A stretch of 64,000 bases of DNA from Streptococcus sp. 29896 (GTDB lineage: Bacteria; Bacillota; Bacilli; Lactobacillales; Streptococcaceae), in NCBI RefSeq assembly GCF_032594915.1, contig NZ_CP118733.1:806001-870000 (forward strand). Reading direction: 5' to 3'. Positions within the stretch are counted from its first letter, which is position 1. Each line of letters starts with the position of its first letter. Positions 1 through 9,495 of the stretch are shown piece after piece. The notes under the pieces are model-generated. The model saw only the letters and a program-made list of their open reading frames with translations. It was not told where the DNA came from and made no database searches. A program made the translations under genes and the position numbers.

Positions 1-591
1 AAACTTTATGAACCAATCTTGGAACAAGAAGGCATGGAAGTTATGGAAAAATACCAGTCAAAACGGACCTTTGCCTTACCAGATTTTTCCAAGAAACCCA
101 AAATAACTGGAGCTCAAGTCGGTTCAGCAGTCCATGAACTCATGCAACGCTTAGATCTGTCTTGGTTGGTGACAGAAGATACGGTAAGAGAAGCACTAGA
201 AGCTGTTCATGCTGAGCAAGCGGTTAAAGACAAAATCAATGTTCAGATGATTTTAGATTTCTTTGATACAGACTTAGGAAGAGAAATTCTAGCCAATACG
301 GACAAACTCCACCGAGAGGCTCCATTTGCAAGTTTGCAGACAGATCCTGTATCGCAGGAACAATTTGTCCTTCGTGGGATTATCGATGGCTACCTACTAT
401 ATGAGGATCACATCGTTCTGTTTGACTATAAGACAGACCGGTATGATCAGCCGAGTCTTTTACGGGAACGCTATTACTCACAGATGCAACTCTATGCGGA
501 GGCATTAAAAAAAGCCTACAAGATAGAGCGAGTTGACTGTCATTTGATTTTGTTGGGTGGAGAAACCATTCAAGTTGTTCATGTTTTTTAA
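1..591 (+). CDS. addA: ATP-dependent nuclease subunit A (AddA/RexA), C-terminal part
   Basis: The reading frame is open from the first base, so this is the 3' end of a gene that starts outside the window; 196 residues are visible. It matches the RecB-like nuclease domain at the C terminus of AddA (RexA in streptococci), the helicase-nuclease that processes double-strand breaks with AddB/RexB. The visible catalytic motifs are GIIDGY (about residue 126 of the visible part) and FDYKTDR (141-147), which supply the metal-binding Asp and the Lys of the exonuclease core. It ends 11 bp before ndk. The family is inferred from the motifs and from the usual streptococcal rexA location. Confidence 0.85.
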   Translation, partial: KLYEPILEQEGMEVMEKYQSKRTFALPDFSKKPKITGAQVGSAVHELMQRLDLSWLVTEDTVREALEAVHAEQAVKDKINVQMILDFFDTDLGREILANTDKLHREAPFASLQTDPVSQEQFVLRGIIDGYLLYEDHIVLFDYKTDRYDQPSLLRERYYSQMQLYAEALKKAYKIERVDCHLILLGGETIQVVHVF

Positions 592-602
592 AGGGGGAAA
601 AG

Positions 603-1016
603 ATGGAACGGACATTTTTTATCATAAAGCCTGATGCAGTTGCGCGTGGCTTAGTTGGTCAGGTGATTGAACGAATCGAGAGACGTGGCTTCAACCTAGA
701 AGCCCTTAGCATGATGACTGCCAGTCCAGAGTTGATTGCGCAGCATTACGAGCATTTGGCAGACAAGCCATTCTTTCTGCTTTTGGTTCAGTATATGACA
801 AGTGGACCTGTGATTGCAGGAATTCTAACTGGACCAGAGGTTATCAAATCTTGGCGAGATATGATGGGGGCAACCAATCCCCTTCAAGCCTTGCCAGGAA
901 CTATTCGTGGAGATTTTGCGACAGCACCGGTTGATGGCATTGTTGCCAATGTCGTTCACGGCTCCGATAGTGCAGAAGCAGCCGAACGTGAGATTGGTCT
1001 TTGGTTGGGGAAATAG
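603..1016 (+). CDS. ndk: Nucleoside diphosphate kinase
   Basis: This 137-residue protein has the family's usual length. It transfers the gamma phosphate of ATP to nucleoside diphosphates through a phospho-histidine. The N terminus carries the IKPDAVARG signature, and the active site NVVHGSDS places the catalytic His at residue 119. The start is fixed by the G-rich ribosome site AGGGGGA at about 592-598. It follows the addA end by 11 bp and may share its transcript. Downstream it runs into a dispersed repeat whose terminal hairpin may end the transcript. Confidence 0.95.
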   Translation: MERTFFIIKPDAVARGLVGQVIERIERRGFNLEALSMMTASPELIAQHYEHLADKPFFLLLVQYMTSGPVIAGILTGPEVIKSWRDMMGATNPLQALPGTIRGDFATAPVDGIVANVVHGSDSAEAAEREIGLWLGK

Positions 1017-1053
1017 CAGAGCAGTTCAACAACAGCAATCCTACTCAAAGTTT

Positions 1054-1190
1054 GTGTCAACATCTCAGCGCAGTGGTTGATTGGCAGATTTGTTCGTGTT
1101 TTACACTCCAAATCTGTCCTAATCAACTATGCGGGGGTGGGAAGACGAACTCTTCTATGAATGCAGGAGTTCTTTCCCACTCCCGTTTTT
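1054..1190 (+). repeat. 137-bp dispersed repeat, copy 1, with terminator-like end
   Basis: This segment matches 13631-13767 almost base for base over the same 137 bp, and a degraded inverted fragment lies at 30442-30500. It holds two inverted repeats. The first pairs GTTGATT..CAGATTT with AAATCTG..AATCAAC (about 1075-1127). The second pairs GTGGGAA..GAACTC with GAGTTC..TTCCCAC (about 1137-1180) and is followed by GTTTTT, as in an intrinsic terminator. It fills the gap between ndk and the lepA promoter. It encodes no convincing protein. Confidence 0.8.
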
Positions 1191-1214
1191 CTTATGGCAA
1201 GTTCTTGGTATTTC

Positions 1215-1223
1215 TGATATAAT
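1215..1223 (+). promoter_or_regulatory. Extended -10 promoter of lepA
   Basis: TGATATAAT is a perfect extended -10 element (TATAAT at 1218-1223). It lies 30 bp before the lepA start and is followed by the ribosome site GAGGAAGA at 1242-1249. No good -35 is visible, which is usual for extended -10 promoters. Confidence 0.6.
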
Positions 1224-1253
1224 AAAGAGTAATACCCTTGTAGAGGAAGAAAC

Positions 1254-3086
1254 ATGAATTTAGAATATTTGAAAAAACGACAGGAGAAAATTCGTAATTT
1301 CTCCATCATTGCCCACATCGACCATGGTAAATCAACCTTGGCTGACCGTATTCTTGAGAAGACAGAAACGGTTTCTAGCCGTGAAATGCAGGCCCAGTTG
1401 CTTGATAGTATGGATTTGGAGCGTGAGCGTGGTATCACCATTAAATTGAATGCTATCGAACTCAATTATACAGCTAAAGATGGAGAGACTTATATTTTCC
1501 ACTTGATTGACACACCAGGACACGTGGACTTTACCTATGAAGTATCCCGTTCCCTTGCGGCCTGTGAGGGTGCGATTCTGGTGGTGGATGCTGCTCAGGG
1601 GATTGAAGCACAGACCTTGGCCAACGTTTATCTGGCCCTTGACAATGACTTAGAAATCTTGCCTATCATTAACAAGATTGACCTACCAGCAGCAGACCCA
1701 GAGCGTGTTCGTCAGGAAATCGAAGATGTGATTGGTTTGGATGCATCAGAAGCAGTGCCAACATCAGCTAAGGCAGGTATTGGTATCGAGGAAATCTTGG
1801 AGCAAATCGTAGAAAAGGTTCCAGCACCGACTGGTGATGTCGAAGCTCCATTGCAGGCCTTGATTTTTGACTCTGTCTATGACCCTTATCGTGGGGTTAT
1901 CCTTCAAGTCCGTATCGTCAATGGTGTCGTGAAGCCAGGTGATACCATTCAGATGATGAGCAACGGCAAGACTTTTGATGTGACAGAAGTCGGAATTTTT
2001 ACGCCAAAAGCCATTGGTCGTGATTTCCTAGCAGTTGGAGATGTTGGATATATCGCAGCTTCTATCAAAACTGTGGCTGATACCCGTGTCGGTGATACAG
2101 TGACCTTGGCGGAAAATCCTGCCAGCGAGCCACTTGCAGGCTACAAGCAGATGAACCCAATGGTCTTTGCGGGTATCTATCCAATTGATTCCAACAAGTA
2201 CAATGACCTCCGTGAAGCCTTGGAAAAGCTCCAGCTCAACGATGCCAGCTTGCAGTTCGAACCTGAAACATCGCAGGCCCTCGGCTTTGGTTTCCGTTGT
2301 GGCTTCTTAGGTCTCTTGCACATGGATGTTATTCAAGAACGTATTGAGCGCGAATTTAACATTGATCTCATCATGACAGCACCGTCGGTAGTTTACCATG
2401 TTAACATGACGGACGGTGAAATGATTGATGTAGCCAACCCGTCCGAATTCCCAGACCCAACCAAAATTGCCACGATCGAAGAACCATATGTTAAGGCACA
2501 AATCATGGTACCGCAGGAATACGTCGGTGCGGTCATGGAATTGGCCCAACGCAAACGTGGTGACTTTGTGACTATGGATTATATTGATGATAACCGTGTC
2601 AATGTTATCTACCAAATTCCACTTGCGGAGATTGTTTTTGACTTCTTTGACAAGCTTAAGTCATCCACTCGAGGTTATGCCAGCTTTGACTATGAGATTT
2701 CGGAATACCGTTCATCCAAGTTGGTGAAAATGGATATTCTCCTCAATGGGGATAAGGTTGATGCTCTCAGCTTTATTGTCCACAAGGAATTTGCTTATGA
2801 ACGTGGGAAAATCATCGTTGATAAACTCAAGAAAATCATTCCTCGTCAACAGTTTGAAGTGCCAATCCAAGCTGCTATCGGTCAGAAAATCGTGGCCCGT
2901 AGCGACATCAAGGCCCTTCGCAAAAACGTTTTGGCCAAGTGTTATGGTGGTGACGTTTCCCGTAAACGCAAACTCCTAGAAAAACAAAAAGCCGGTAAAA
3001 AACGCATGAAAGCCATCGGCTCTGTCGAAGTCCCACAAGAAGCCTTCCTCAGCGTCCTCAGCATGGATGAAGATGATAAGAAATAA
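1254..3086 (+). CDS. lepA: Elongation factor 4 (LepA), ribosomal back-translocase GTPase
   Basis: This 610-residue translational GTPase remobilises stalled or mis-translocated ribosomes. G1 is AHIDHGKST (about residues 20-28), followed by RGITI (G2), DTPGH (G3) and NKIDLP (G4), then EF-G-like domains II, III and V and the LepA-specific C-terminal domain, which ends at full length. The start is supported by GAGGAAGA 5 bp upstream. A perfect terminator overlaps the stop codon, so it is probably monocistronic. Confidence 0.97.
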   Translation: MNLEYLKKRQEKIRNFSIIAHIDHGKSTLADRILEKTETVSSREMQAQLLDSMDLERERGITIKLNAIELNYTAKDGETYIFHLIDTPGHVDFTYEVSRSLAACEGAILVVDAAQGIEAQTLANVYLALDNDLEILPIINKIDLPAADPERVRQEIEDVIGLDASEAVPTSAKAGIGIEEILEQIVEKVPAPTGDVEAPLQALIFDSVYDPYRGVILQVRIVNGVVKPGDTIQMMSNGKTFDVTEVGIFTPKAIGRDFLAVGDVGYIAASIKTVADTRVGDTVTLAENPASEPLAGYKQMNPMVFAGIYPIDSNKYNDLREALEKLQLNDASLQFEPETSQALGFGFRCGFLGLLHMDVIQERIEREFNIDLIMTAPSVVYHVNMTDGEMIDVANPSEFPDPTKIATIEEPYVKAQIMVPQEYVGAVMELAQRKRGDFVTMDYIDDNRVNVIYQIPLAEIVFDFFDKLKSSTRGYASFDYEISEYRSSKLVKMDILLNGDKVDALSFIVHKEFAYERGKIIVDKLKKIIPRQQFEVPIQAAIGQKIVARSDIKALRKNVLAKCYGGDVSRKRKLLEKQKAGKKRMKAIGSVEVPQEAFLSVLSMDEDDKK

Positions 3087-3107
3087 AAAGGTCCAGTGGA
3101 CCTTTTT
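3085..3107 (+). terminator. lepA terminator
   Basis: AAAAAGGTCC-agt-GGACCTTTTT is a perfect inverted repeat with a T run starting at the lepA stop codon. Its symmetry would let it work in both directions. The same GGTCCAGTGGACC core recurs in the tandem repeats that follow, and close variants follow obgE and the 5'-nucleotidase gene. Confidence 0.85.
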
Positions 3108-3109
3108 AT

Positions 3110-3372
3110 CATGAGCTTGAAAAAAACGAGAGCGAATTAAGGTCCAGTGGAGTGAAACAGTCTAGGAATAGACTGTTTCAGCCCGAGCCTAGAAATGCAA
3201 GAGCGAGGCTCAGGCATGAACTTGAAAAAACGAGAGCGAATTAAGGTCCAGTGGAGTGAAACAGTCTGGGAATAGACTGTTTCAGCCCGAGCCTAGAAAT
3301 ATAAGAGCGAGGATCAGACATGAGCTTGAAAAAACGAGAGCGAATTAAGGTCCAGTGGACCTTTTTGTCATG
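3110..3372 (+). repeat. Tandem 105-bp repeat array (two and a half units)
   Basis: Unit 1 (3110-3214, 105 bp) and unit 2 (3215-3318, 104 bp) are nearly identical. A third partial unit (3319-3372) ends in another GGTCCAGTGGACC terminator core. Each full unit contains a perfect hairpin GAAACAGTCT..AGACTGTTTC and the phrase CAGCCCGAGCCT. Similar pieces follow obgE (9475-9578). The array looks like duplication of a terminator-associated element. No coding potential was seen. Confidence 0.8.
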
Positions 3373-3814
3373 TTTTTATTACTATCTAGAAGATACTTTC
3401 TAAATTGTGATGCAAATCAAATGTCTGACATGTTCACTTAATTAAAAGTTGAATAAATTCAAGGAGTTTACGAACAAAAAACATTTTTAACATGGCAAAC
3501 AAAGTTTTTTGCTAATTTTCAATTTTAAAATATAAGATAACAAAGTTTTTTGCTAATTTTTAAATTTATAATATAGGAAATAAACTAGTTTTGCTTGTTT
3601 TAATTTTTTAAAATACCTTCCCTGAGATAATTTCAGATTTAAAAATATAAAATTAGTCACAGAAAAACAGTTACTTACTTTCAAGAAAAGAAATGACATG
3701 CAATACTTCCATTTTCAATCGATCATATGATAAACTAGTATATAGTAAGCAAGTAGTCTTGACTGCTCTGCTATTTTTAAAATAAACCGAAAAGAAAATG
3801 GTGCGAAGAAGAAG
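3373..3814. other. AT-rich intergenic region with a direct repeat
   Basis: I see no gene in this roughly 440-bp, very AT-rich stretch. It contains a 22-bp perfect direct repeat at 3498-3519 and 3539-3560, 41 bp apart (core ACAAAGTTTTTTGCTAATTT), each copy followed by a similar AT-rich tail. The downstream gene at 3815 must be transcribed from here, but no convincing -35/-10 pair stood out. Confidence 0.5.
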
Positions 3815-4219
3815 ATGCTTAGCTCGAAAGACCGTCAGTTATTGAATCAAAAATTAAGCCAGGTACAGCAGACAATAGTAGCAAATGCCCAATACCAGGC
3901 AACAGTAACCCAGCATGAGGCCAACAAAAATCGAATCAATGATATTTTGATTGCTATGATTCAAGAAGACGATCCGGAAAGGATTGAGCTGTTAGCTCAA
4001 CTGTTGAAGAAGCAGACCGAACAGGCGCAGGCATTTGTCGATGACTGGAATCGGCAGGTGGCAAGAGATGAGAGAAGTTTGAAGTTGAAAACACTTGGCT
4101 TGTTGACCTTTTTATCACTTATCCTCCTCCCGATCTTTCCGATTGTACCTATCGGTATGGTTATTTATTTGATTATTTGGTTGTTGTATGCCTATATTAT
4201 CAAGGCCAATCACTACTAA
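3815..4219 (+). CDS. Hypothetical membrane-anchored coiled protein
   Basis: I do not recognise this 134-residue protein. Residues 1-90 are charged and Gln-rich, probably helical. Residues about 92-128 form one or two membrane segments (LGLLTFLSLILLPIFPIVPI and GMVIYLIIWLLYAYII), leaving a short C-terminal tail. This suggests a tail-anchored inner-membrane protein with a cytoplasmic helix. The ribosome site is weak (GAAGAAGAAG directly before the ATG). It ends 19 bp before the next gene, which appears to have its own promoter inside that gap. Confidence 0.6.
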   Translation: MLSSKDRQLLNQKLSQVQQTIVANAQYQATVTQHEANKNRINDILIAMIQEDDPERIELLAQLLKKQTEQAQAFVDDWNRQVARDERSLKLKTLGLLTFLSLILLPIFPIVPIGMVIYLIIWLLYAYIIKANHY

Positions 4220-4223
4220 TCTA

Positions 4224-4232
4224 TGCTATACT
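4224..4232 (+). promoter_or_regulatory. Extended -10 promoter giving a probable leaderless mRNA
   Basis: TGCTATACT ends 6 nt before the ATG at 4239, so transcription should begin at the A of the start codon. There is no Shine-Dalgarno sequence between the promoter and the ATG. Confidence 0.6.
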
Positions 4233-4238
4233 AGTCCT

Positions 4239-4733
4239 ATGAAACAAGAAATTGATTTAGAAAAATACCACCAGCTTGCCTTGCAAAAACAAGCTGAACA
4301 CCGTAAGTTTTTGGCTTCCTTGAAGAAGAAACCACCGAAAAATTTGGACAAAATTGTGCAGCAAGTTCATACGGAAGTGTTTAATGAAATTGACTGTACT
4401 GCCTGTGCCAATTGCTGTAAGACCTTAGGTCCTCTTTTTACGGAGGCGGATATTACACGAATTGCCAAGTATTTTAAGATGCGACTACCTGCTTTTGAGG
4501 AAATGTACTTGAGGGTCGATGAAGACAATGACAAGGTTTTTAAATCGATGCCCTGTCCATTTTTAGGTGGCGATAATCTCTGTTCAATTTATGATGTACG
4601 TCCTAAGGCCTGTCGAGAATTTCCTCATACGGACCGCAAAAAGATCTACCAGATCAATCATCTGACGATGAAGAACACCCTCACCTGTCCTGCAGCCTAT
4701 CTCTTTGTTGAGAAATTGAAGACTCGAGTATAA
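4239..4733 (+). CDS. YkgJ-family cysteine cluster protein
   Basis: This 164-residue protein carries a CxxCxxCC motif (CTACANCC) plus further Cys in PCPFLGGDNLC and RPKACREFP, the pattern of the YkgJ/UPF0153 family thought to bind zinc or an iron-sulfur cluster. The biochemical role is unknown. I chose the ATG at 4239 (MKQEID) rather than an upstream in-frame ATG at 4188, because 4188 lies inside the preceding gene and an extended -10 sits 6 nt before 4239. It converges on the gene at 4780, with a shared hairpin terminator between them. Confidence 0.8.
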   Translation: MKQEIDLEKYHQLALQKQAEHRKFLASLKKKPPKNLDKIVQQVHTEVFNEIDCTACANCCKTLGPLFTEADITRIAKYFKMRLPAFEEMYLRVDEDNDKVFKSMPCPFLGGDNLCSIYDVRPKACREFPHTDRKKIYQINHLTMKNTLTCPAAYLFVEKLKTRV

Positions 4734-4734
4734 A

Positions 4735-4779
4735 AATAACCTCTTGCTATCCGTTACGAATGGTGCAAGAGGCTTTTTC
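4735..4779. terminator. Bidirectional terminator between convergent genes
   Basis: CCTCTTGC (4740-4747) pairs with GCAAGAGG (4765-4772). It is followed by CTTTTTCTTATTTT on the plus strand and by GTTATTTTTAT on the minus strand, so it can end both convergent transcripts. Confidence 0.75.
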
Positions 4780-5709
4780 TTATTTTCCAAAAGAATAGAT
4801 GCGCAAAAGAGCTTTCTTCTTTTGGTCTTCAATGATGGATTGGAAGTGGTGAAAATTAGCATGAAACTGTTCTTGGAAATTGGTTGGAATCCCTTTATTG
4901 AAGGACATGGCGTGCAAAAATATTGGATGATTTCCTTTTTTATAGAGTTCCCCTTGAAAGAAGTAGGACCCAGTTTTTTTATCGACCGAAACGAGAGATG
5001 AACGCCAGCGTCCTTTGCGGGTATGACGAGGTCTCCAACGAATTTTCAATTGCTTTTTGTAAAAATACCAGCCCATGATGTCAATGGTGACAGTTGTTTG
5101 TTTATCAGGATCTAAGTAGTCAACCGGAACCTTGTATACATTCCCCCTTTGAGATTGGATGAAGGGATGAAAATCCATTAAATGCTTATATTCCTTATCG
5201 GATACAATGTCCATCTTGGGTTCTGATGGTTGGCGGTTCTCCTGTCGAACGGTTGAGCGAAAAGGGTCATAGGTCTGATTGGCAAGGCGAATTCGTTCTT
5301 CCTCAGCCTCCAAGTTTGCCAATTCATGAGCCGTTTTGGGGCTTTGTTTCAGAAAAGACAAGACCTGATCAGACTTTTGATATGTTTGAAAAACTTCTTT
5401 TAATTGCAGCGGTTTATCTGTTGTTTGCTGCTTGTCTCGAGGAGCTTGGAGGATAAGAATTTGATGTAGACAATCTAGTGGGATGGCCCCTAACTCCAAA
5501 AGAAGTTCTTCCAATGAAAAAATACTAGCCTTTTTAAAGGACTGGGTTCGACCATTATCTGCCAAATGATTGACCAATTGTAATTGGTTGTCATCTTGGA
5601 AGAGAACAAGGTATCCAGACTCTTGGTGGTTCAGTTGGATGACGGGAATGGCATAATAATGGTGGTAGGGTTTTAAGTGGAGTAAATCTCCGAGCTGTGT
5701 TGAATTCAT
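4780..5709 (-). CDS. Conserved hypothetical protein, no recognised domain
   Basis: I do not recognise this 309-residue soluble protein. It has no signal peptide or membrane segment. A charged linker lies around residues 120-180, and the C-terminal half is rich in aromatic and basic residues (for example MGWYFYKKQLKIRWRPRHTR), which suggests a folded domain with a basic surface. The start codon is 7 nt downstream of an extended -10 on the minus strand, so the mRNA is probably leaderless; the AAAGG 2 nt before the ATG is too close to act as a ribosome site. It converges on the CxxCxxCC gene. Confidence 0.65.
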   Translation of the reverse strand: MNSTQLGDLLHLKPYHHYYAIPVIQLNHQESGYLVLFQDDNQLQLVNHLADNGRTQSFKKASIFSLEELLLELGAIPLDCLHQILILQAPRDKQQTTDKPLQLKEVFQTYQKSDQVLSFLKQSPKTAHELANLEAEEERIRLANQTYDPFRSTVRQENRQPSEPKMDIVSDKEYKHLMDFHPFIQSQRGNVYKVPVDYLDPDKQTTVTIDIMGWYFYKKQLKIRWRPRHTRKGRWRSSLVSVDKKTGSYFFQGELYKKGNHPIFLHAMSFNKGIPTNFQEQFHANFHHFQSIIEDQKKKALLRIYSFGK

Positions 5710-5716
5710 AGCCTTT

Positions 5717-5725
5717 ATTATATCA
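5717..5725 (-). promoter_or_regulatory. Extended -10 promoter giving a probable leaderless mRNA
   Basis: On the minus strand this reads TGATATAAT, then 7 nt (AAAGGCT), then the ATG at 5709. The predicted transcription start is at or 1 nt before the ATG. Confidence 0.6.
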
Positions 5726-5776
5726 TAGAGACTGGATTTCTTACGGCAAACTTCTTGCAGATTTTTTAGAAAATAC

Positions 5777-5782
5777 TATACT
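5777..5782 (+). promoter_or_regulatory. -10 promoter of the zinc-ribbon gene
   Basis: TATACT lies 26 bp before the ATG at 5809. A good ribosome site, AAAGGAGA, lies between them, so this gene has an ordinary leader. Confidence 0.5.
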
Positions 5783-5808
5783 AGACCAATAGCTCAAAGG
5801 AGATAGTT

Positions 5809-6084
5809 ATGGAAAAATTTTGTCAATCCTGTGCCATGCCCCTCAATCTACACGGCCAAGATGTGAGAGGAACTGAGGCAGATGGAAGTCAGTCTACAAG
5901 CTATTGTTCTTATTGTTATGCCAAGGGGGCTTTTTTGGAGCCTGATATCAGTTTTGAACAGATGGTTGCTAAAGGAAAAAAAGCGATTTCAAACGGTCAA
6001 GGAAATGGTTTTGTAAAATTCTTGATGAAAGCTTCTTACCCATTTATGCTGAAAAAAGCCAAACGTTGGCAGGTTCAAAAATAA
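5809..6084 (+). CDS. Small zinc-ribbon protein
   Basis: This 91-residue protein has CQSC near the N terminus (residues 4-7) and CSYC near residues 33-36, which together form a predicted zinc ribbon of the kind found in small proteins often labelled putative regulators. The C-terminal half is basic and helical. The start is fixed by AAAGGAGA about 8 bp upstream. The function is not known. Confidence 0.75.
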   Translation: MEKFCQSCAMPLNLHGQDVRGTEADGSQSTSYCSYCYAKGAFLEPDISFEQMVAKGKKAISNGQGNGFVKFLMKASYPFMLKKAKRWQVQK

Positions 6085-6126
6085 AGGGATGTAGATGAGT
6101 TGGGACAGTCCTCCCTGCTCATTTTT

Positions 6127-6135
6127 TGTTATAAT
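6127..6135 (+). promoter_or_regulatory. Extended -10 promoter of uvrC, probable leaderless mRNA
   Basis: TGTTATAAT ends 7 nt before the uvrC ATG (6143). The intervening GTAACTT contains no ribosome-binding sequence. Confidence 0.6.
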
Positions 6136-6142
6136 GTAACTT

Positions 6143-7927
6143 ATGAACGATTTAATCAAGCATAAGTTGGAGCTGCTTCCGGACAGTCCGGGTTGCTACC
6201 TCCACAAAAACAAGTACGGAAAGATTATCTATGTGGGCAAGGCCAAAAACCTGCGCAATCGGGTGCGGTCTTATTTTCGTGGTGCCCATGATACCAAGAC
6301 AGAGGCCTTAGTATCTGAAATTGCCGATTTTGAATTTATCGTAACGGATTCCAATATCGAGGCCCTCTTGCTGGAAATCAATCTGATTCAGGAAAACAAG
6401 CCTCGCTATAACATTATGCTCAAGGATGACAAGTCCTATCCCTTTATCAAGATTACCAAGGAACGTCACCCACGGCTGATGATTACACGGCAGATAAAAA
6501 AGGATGGTGGTCAGTATTTTGGTCCCTATCCAGATGTGGGTGCGGCCAACCAGACCCTCAAACTATTGGAACGCCTCTATCCTTTCCGCAAGTGTAAATT
6601 GCCTGAGAACAAGTATTGTCTTTATTATCATTTGGGGCAATGTCTGGCCCATGGGGAAAACCTGCCCAGCCTATCCGACTATGACAAGATGGCTAAGGAG
6701 GTTGCCCAGTTCTTGACGGGGCATGATGATAAGATTGTCAAGGAAGTTCAGGCCAAGATGAAAACGGCAGCTGCTAATCTAGAATTTGAAAAGGCTGCGG
6801 AATACCGTGATGTCCTGCAATCCATTTCAACCCTGCGGACCAAGCAACGTGTGATGGCCCATGACTTGCAAAATCGGGATGTCTTTGGCTACTATGTGGA
6901 CAAGGGCTGGATGTGCGTGCAGGTTTTCTTTGTTCGGCAGGGGAAACTGATTGAGCGGAATGTCAATCTTTTTCCATACTATAATGATGCGGACGAAGAT
7001 TTTTTGACCTACATCGGTCAGTTTTACAGGGACCAGCAACATTTGATACCGTCGGAGGTCTTGATACCGCAGGATATTGACCAAGAAGCCGTAGAAGCTC
7101 TGGTGGATACCAAGGTCATCAAGCCCCAGCGTGGTGAGAAGAAGCAGCTCATCAATCTGGCGACGAAGAATGCGCGTGTTAGTCTGGAGCAGAAGTTTAA
7201 TCTCTTGGAGAAAAATCTGGAGAAGACCTACGGTGCTGTAGAGAATATCGGTCAGCTTTTGGGTATTCCGACGCCTGTGCGGATTGAGGCTTTTGATAAC
7301 TCCAACATCATGGGGACCAGCCCTGTGTCGGCTATGGTGGTCTTTGAAAATGGGGTGCCGAATAAAAAAGAATACCGCAAGTATAAGATTAAGACGGTGG
7401 AGGGACCGGATGATTATGCTTCCATGCGAGAAGTTTTGCAGCGACGGTACAGTCGGGTGCTGCGGGACGGTTTGACACCGCCTGATTTGATTATCATTGA
7501 CGGTGGTCAGGGGCAGGTCAATGTCGCCATGCAGGTCATCGAGCAGGAGTTGGGTATGTCCATTCCCATTGCAGGTTTGCAGAAGAATGACAAGCACCAG
7601 ACCCACGAATTGCTCTTTGGCAATCCGTTGGAAGTAGTTGAGTTGCCCCGTAATTCTCAGGAATTTTTCCTACTGCATCGGATTCAAGATGAAGTTCACC
7701 GCTTTGCTATTGAGTTTCACCGTCAGGTTCGGTCAAAAAACTCCTTCTCATCAAAATTGGACGGCATAGAAGGTCTAGGACCAAAACGCAAACAGGCTCT
7801 GATGAAGCATTTCAAGTCCATTGGCAATATCCAGTCAGCAAGTTTGCAGGAAATCGCAGAAGCTGGTGTGCCGTATAAGGTGGCGGAGAAGGTGAAGGAA
7901 AGTTTGGCTCCAAAAGATGACAATTGA
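6143..7927 (+). CDS. uvrC: Excinuclease ABC subunit C
   Basis: This 594-residue nuclease makes both incisions in nucleotide excision repair together with UvrB. The N-terminal GIY-YIG domain starts at PGCYLHKN (about residue 14) and includes [22 protein letters not shown] helical motif for UvrB contact lies near residues 200-230 ([11 protein letters not shown]). The RNase H-like incision domain follows ([26 protein letters not shown]), and a C-terminal helix-hairpin-helix ends the protein ([19 protein letters not shown]). The start matches the conserved family N terminus and lies 7 nt after an extended -10, with no Shine-Dalgarno sequence. uvrB is about 11 kb away on the same strand. Confidence 0.96.
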   Translation: MNDLIKHKLELLPDSPGCYLHKNKYGKIIYVGKAKNLRNRVRSYFRGAHDTKTEALVSEIADFEFIVTDSNIEALLLEINLIQENKPRYNIMLKDDKSYPFIKITKERHPRLMITRQIKKDGGQYFGPYPDVGAANQTLKLLERLYPFRKCKLPENKYCLYYHLGQCLAHGENLPSLSDYDKMAKEVAQFLTGHDDKIVKEVQAKMKTAAANLEFEKAAEYRDVLQSISTLRTKQRVMAHDLQNRDVFGYYVDKGWMCVQVFFVRQGKLIERNVNLFPYYNDADEDFLTYIGQFYRDQQHLIPSEVLIPQDIDQEAVEALVDTKVIKPQRGEKKQLINLATKNARVSLEQKFNLLEKNLEKTYGAVENIGQLLGIPTPVRIEAFDNSNIMGTSPVSAMVVFENGVPNKKEYRKYKIKTVEGPDDYASMREVLQRRYSRVLRDGLTPPDLIIIDGGQGQVNVAMQVIEQELGMSIPIAGLQKNDKHQTHELLFGNPLEVVELPRNSQEFFLLHRIQDEVHRFAIEFHRQVRSKNSFSSKLDGIEGLGPKRKQALMKHFKSIGNIQSASLQEIAEAGVPYKVAEKVKESLAPKDDN

Positions 7928-7984
7928 AAAAGGAGCAAAATTGTGGTAAAATAAACTATCAATGACTGAATAAGGAGCGTAGAA

Positions 7985-8113
7985 ATGGCTTTCGGTGAAG
8001 AAAAACACAAAAAGACAGCTTTTGAGAAAATAACCTTAATTATCGTTCTATTAATGGTTATCGCTACACTTGCTGGTCTGATTTTCCCAGCAGTCAATGC
8101 ACTGATGAATTAA
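7985..8113 (+). CDS. Small DUF4044-type membrane protein
   Basis: This 42-residue protein has a charged N terminus (MAFGEEKHKKTAFEK) and one strongly hydrophobic segment (ITLIIVLLMVIATLAGLIF), matching the short streptococcal DUF4044 family. It starts 5 bp after TAAGGAGCG, and a TAAAAT-type -10 lies about 35 bp upstream. A terminator overlaps its stop codon. The function is unknown; the topology suggests a single-pass membrane peptide with a cytoplasmic N terminus. Confidence 0.8.
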   Translation: MAFGEEKHKKTAFEKITLIIVLLMVIATLAGLIFPAVNALMN

Positions 8114-8137
8114 AAAGGCGCTGTATAGCGTCTTTTT
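8112..8137 (+). terminator. Terminator after the DUF4044 gene
   Basis: AAAAAGGCGCT..AGCGTCTTTTT forms a hairpin with one bulge and a T run, placed between the small gene and obgE. Confidence 0.75.
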
Positions 8138-8158
8138 GACAGAAAGAATAGGTTTTTT

Positions 8159-9472
8159 ATGAGTATGTTTTTAGATACAGCCAAGATTACAGTCAAGGCT
8201 GGTAAGGGTGGCGATGGCATGGTAGCCTTTCGCCGTGAAAAATATGTCCCAAACGGCGGTCCTTGGGGCGGTGACGGTGGTCGTGGTGGTAATGTCGTCT
8301 TTGTTGTTGACGAAGGCTTGCGTACCCTTATGGATTTCCGTTACAATCGTCGTTTTAAGGCTGATGATGGTGAAAAAGGGATGACCAAGGGCATGCATGG
8401 CCGTGGAGCAGATGATATGGTGGTTCGTGTTCCTCAAGGAACAACTGTCCGTGATGCAGAAACAGGAAAAGTTATTACGGATTTGGTGGAGCATGGCCAA
8501 GAATTTATTATTGCCCATGGTGGTCGTGGTGGTCGTGGAAATATCCGTTTTGCGACACCAAAAAATCCTGCTCCAGAAATTTCTGAAAATGGGGAACCAG
8601 GTGAAGAGCGCCAATTGGAATTGGAATTAAAAGTGCTAGCTGATGTTGGTCTTGTTGGTTTTCCATCCGTTGGAAAATCAACCCTTCTCAGTGTCATTAC
8701 GGCAGCTAAGCCCAAAATTGGTGCCTACCACTTTACAACCATTGTGCCAAATTTGGGTATGGTCCGGACTAAATCTGGCGAGTCATTTGCTGTTGCAGAC
8801 TTACCAGGTTTGATTGAAGGGGCTAGTCAAGGTGTCGGTCTAGGTACCCAATTCCTTCGCCATATCGAGCGGACACGTGTTATCTTGCATGTCTTGGATA
8901 TGTCAGCTAGTGAAGGCCGTGATCCTTATGAGGACTATGTAGCCATCAACAATGAATTGGAAACCTACAATCTTCGTCTCATGGAACGCCCACAGATTAT
9001 TGTTGCCAATAAAATGGATATGCCGGAAGCGGCTGACAATCTGAAAGAATTTAAGAAAAAATTGGCAGCGAATTATGATGAATTTGACGAACTGCCACAG
9101 ATTTTCCCAATTTCAGGGATTGCCCACCAAGGTTTGGAAAATCTCTTGGAAGCAACAGCAGAATTGCTAGAGAAAACACCAGAATTCTTGCTTTATGATG
9201 AATCAGATTTCCAAGAAGAAGAGGTTTATTATGGCTTTAATCCAGATGAGCCAGAATTTGACATCAGCCGTGCAGATGATGCTAGCTGGATTCTGTCTGG
9301 CGACAAGCTCGAAAAACTCTTCACCATGACCAACTTTGACCGTGATGAATCTGTCATGAAATTCGCCCGCCAATTGCGTGGAATGGGAGTTGACGAAGCC
9401 CTGCGTGCGCGTGGAGCCAAAGACGGAGATACCGTCCGAATCGGCAAGTTCGAATTTGAGTTTGTTGATTAG
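8159..9472 (+). CDS. obgE: GTPase Obg
   Basis: This 437-residue essential GTPase acts in 50S ribosome assembly and stress signalling. The glycine-rich Obg fold spans residues 1-160 ([18 protein letters not shown]). The G domain starts with [10 protein letters not shown], then [10 protein letters not shown] and NKMD. A C-terminal OCT domain (about 350-437) is present, as in Gram-positive Obg. The start [10 protein letters not shown] is the conserved streptococcal N terminus, although the ribosome site (AGAAAG) is weak. A palindromic terminator lies directly after the stop. Confidence 0.96.
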   Translation: MSMFLDTAKITVKAGKGGDGMVAFRREKYVPNGGPWGGDGGRGGNVVFVVDEGLRTLMDFRYNRRFKADDGEKGMTKGMHGRGADDMVVRVPQGTTVRDAETGKVITDLVEHGQEFIIAHGGRGGRGNIRFATPKNPAPEISENGEPGEERQLELELKVLADVGLVGFPSVGKSTLLSVITAAKPKIGAYHFTTIVPNLGMVRTKSGESFAVADLPGLIEGASQGVGLGTQFLRHIERTRVILHVLDMSASEGRDPYEDYVAINNELETYNLRLMERPQIIVANKMDMPEAADNLKEFKKKLAANYDEFDELPQIFPISGIAHQGLENLLEATAELLEKTPEFLLYDESDFQEEEVYYGFNPDEPEFDISRADDASWILSGDKLEKLFTMTNFDRDESVMKFARQLRGMGVDEALRARGAKDGDTVRIGKFEFEFVD

Positions 9473-9474
9473 TG

Positions 9475-9495
9475 AAAAAGTCCAGTGGACTTTTT
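9475..9495. terminator. obgE terminator
   Basis: AAAAAGTCC-agt-GGACTTTTT is a perfect symmetric hairpin 2 bp after the stop. It shares its core with the lepA terminator. Confidence 0.85.

Noticed and set aside
1001..1222. 73-aa plus-strand frame after ndk
   Set aside because: It runs through the 137-bp repeat and overlaps the ndk end; no ribosome site, and the repeat stems explain the sequence.
3110..3372. Tandem repeats considered as a CRISPR array
   Set aside because: Units of about 105 bp adjoin directly without unique spacers, and no cas genes are present.
6827..7606. Long minus-strand reading frame (259 aa) opposite uvrC
   Set aside because: It lies wholly within the well-supported uvrC gene, has low-complexity hydrophobic and basic composition typical of antisense frames, and has no ribosome site.
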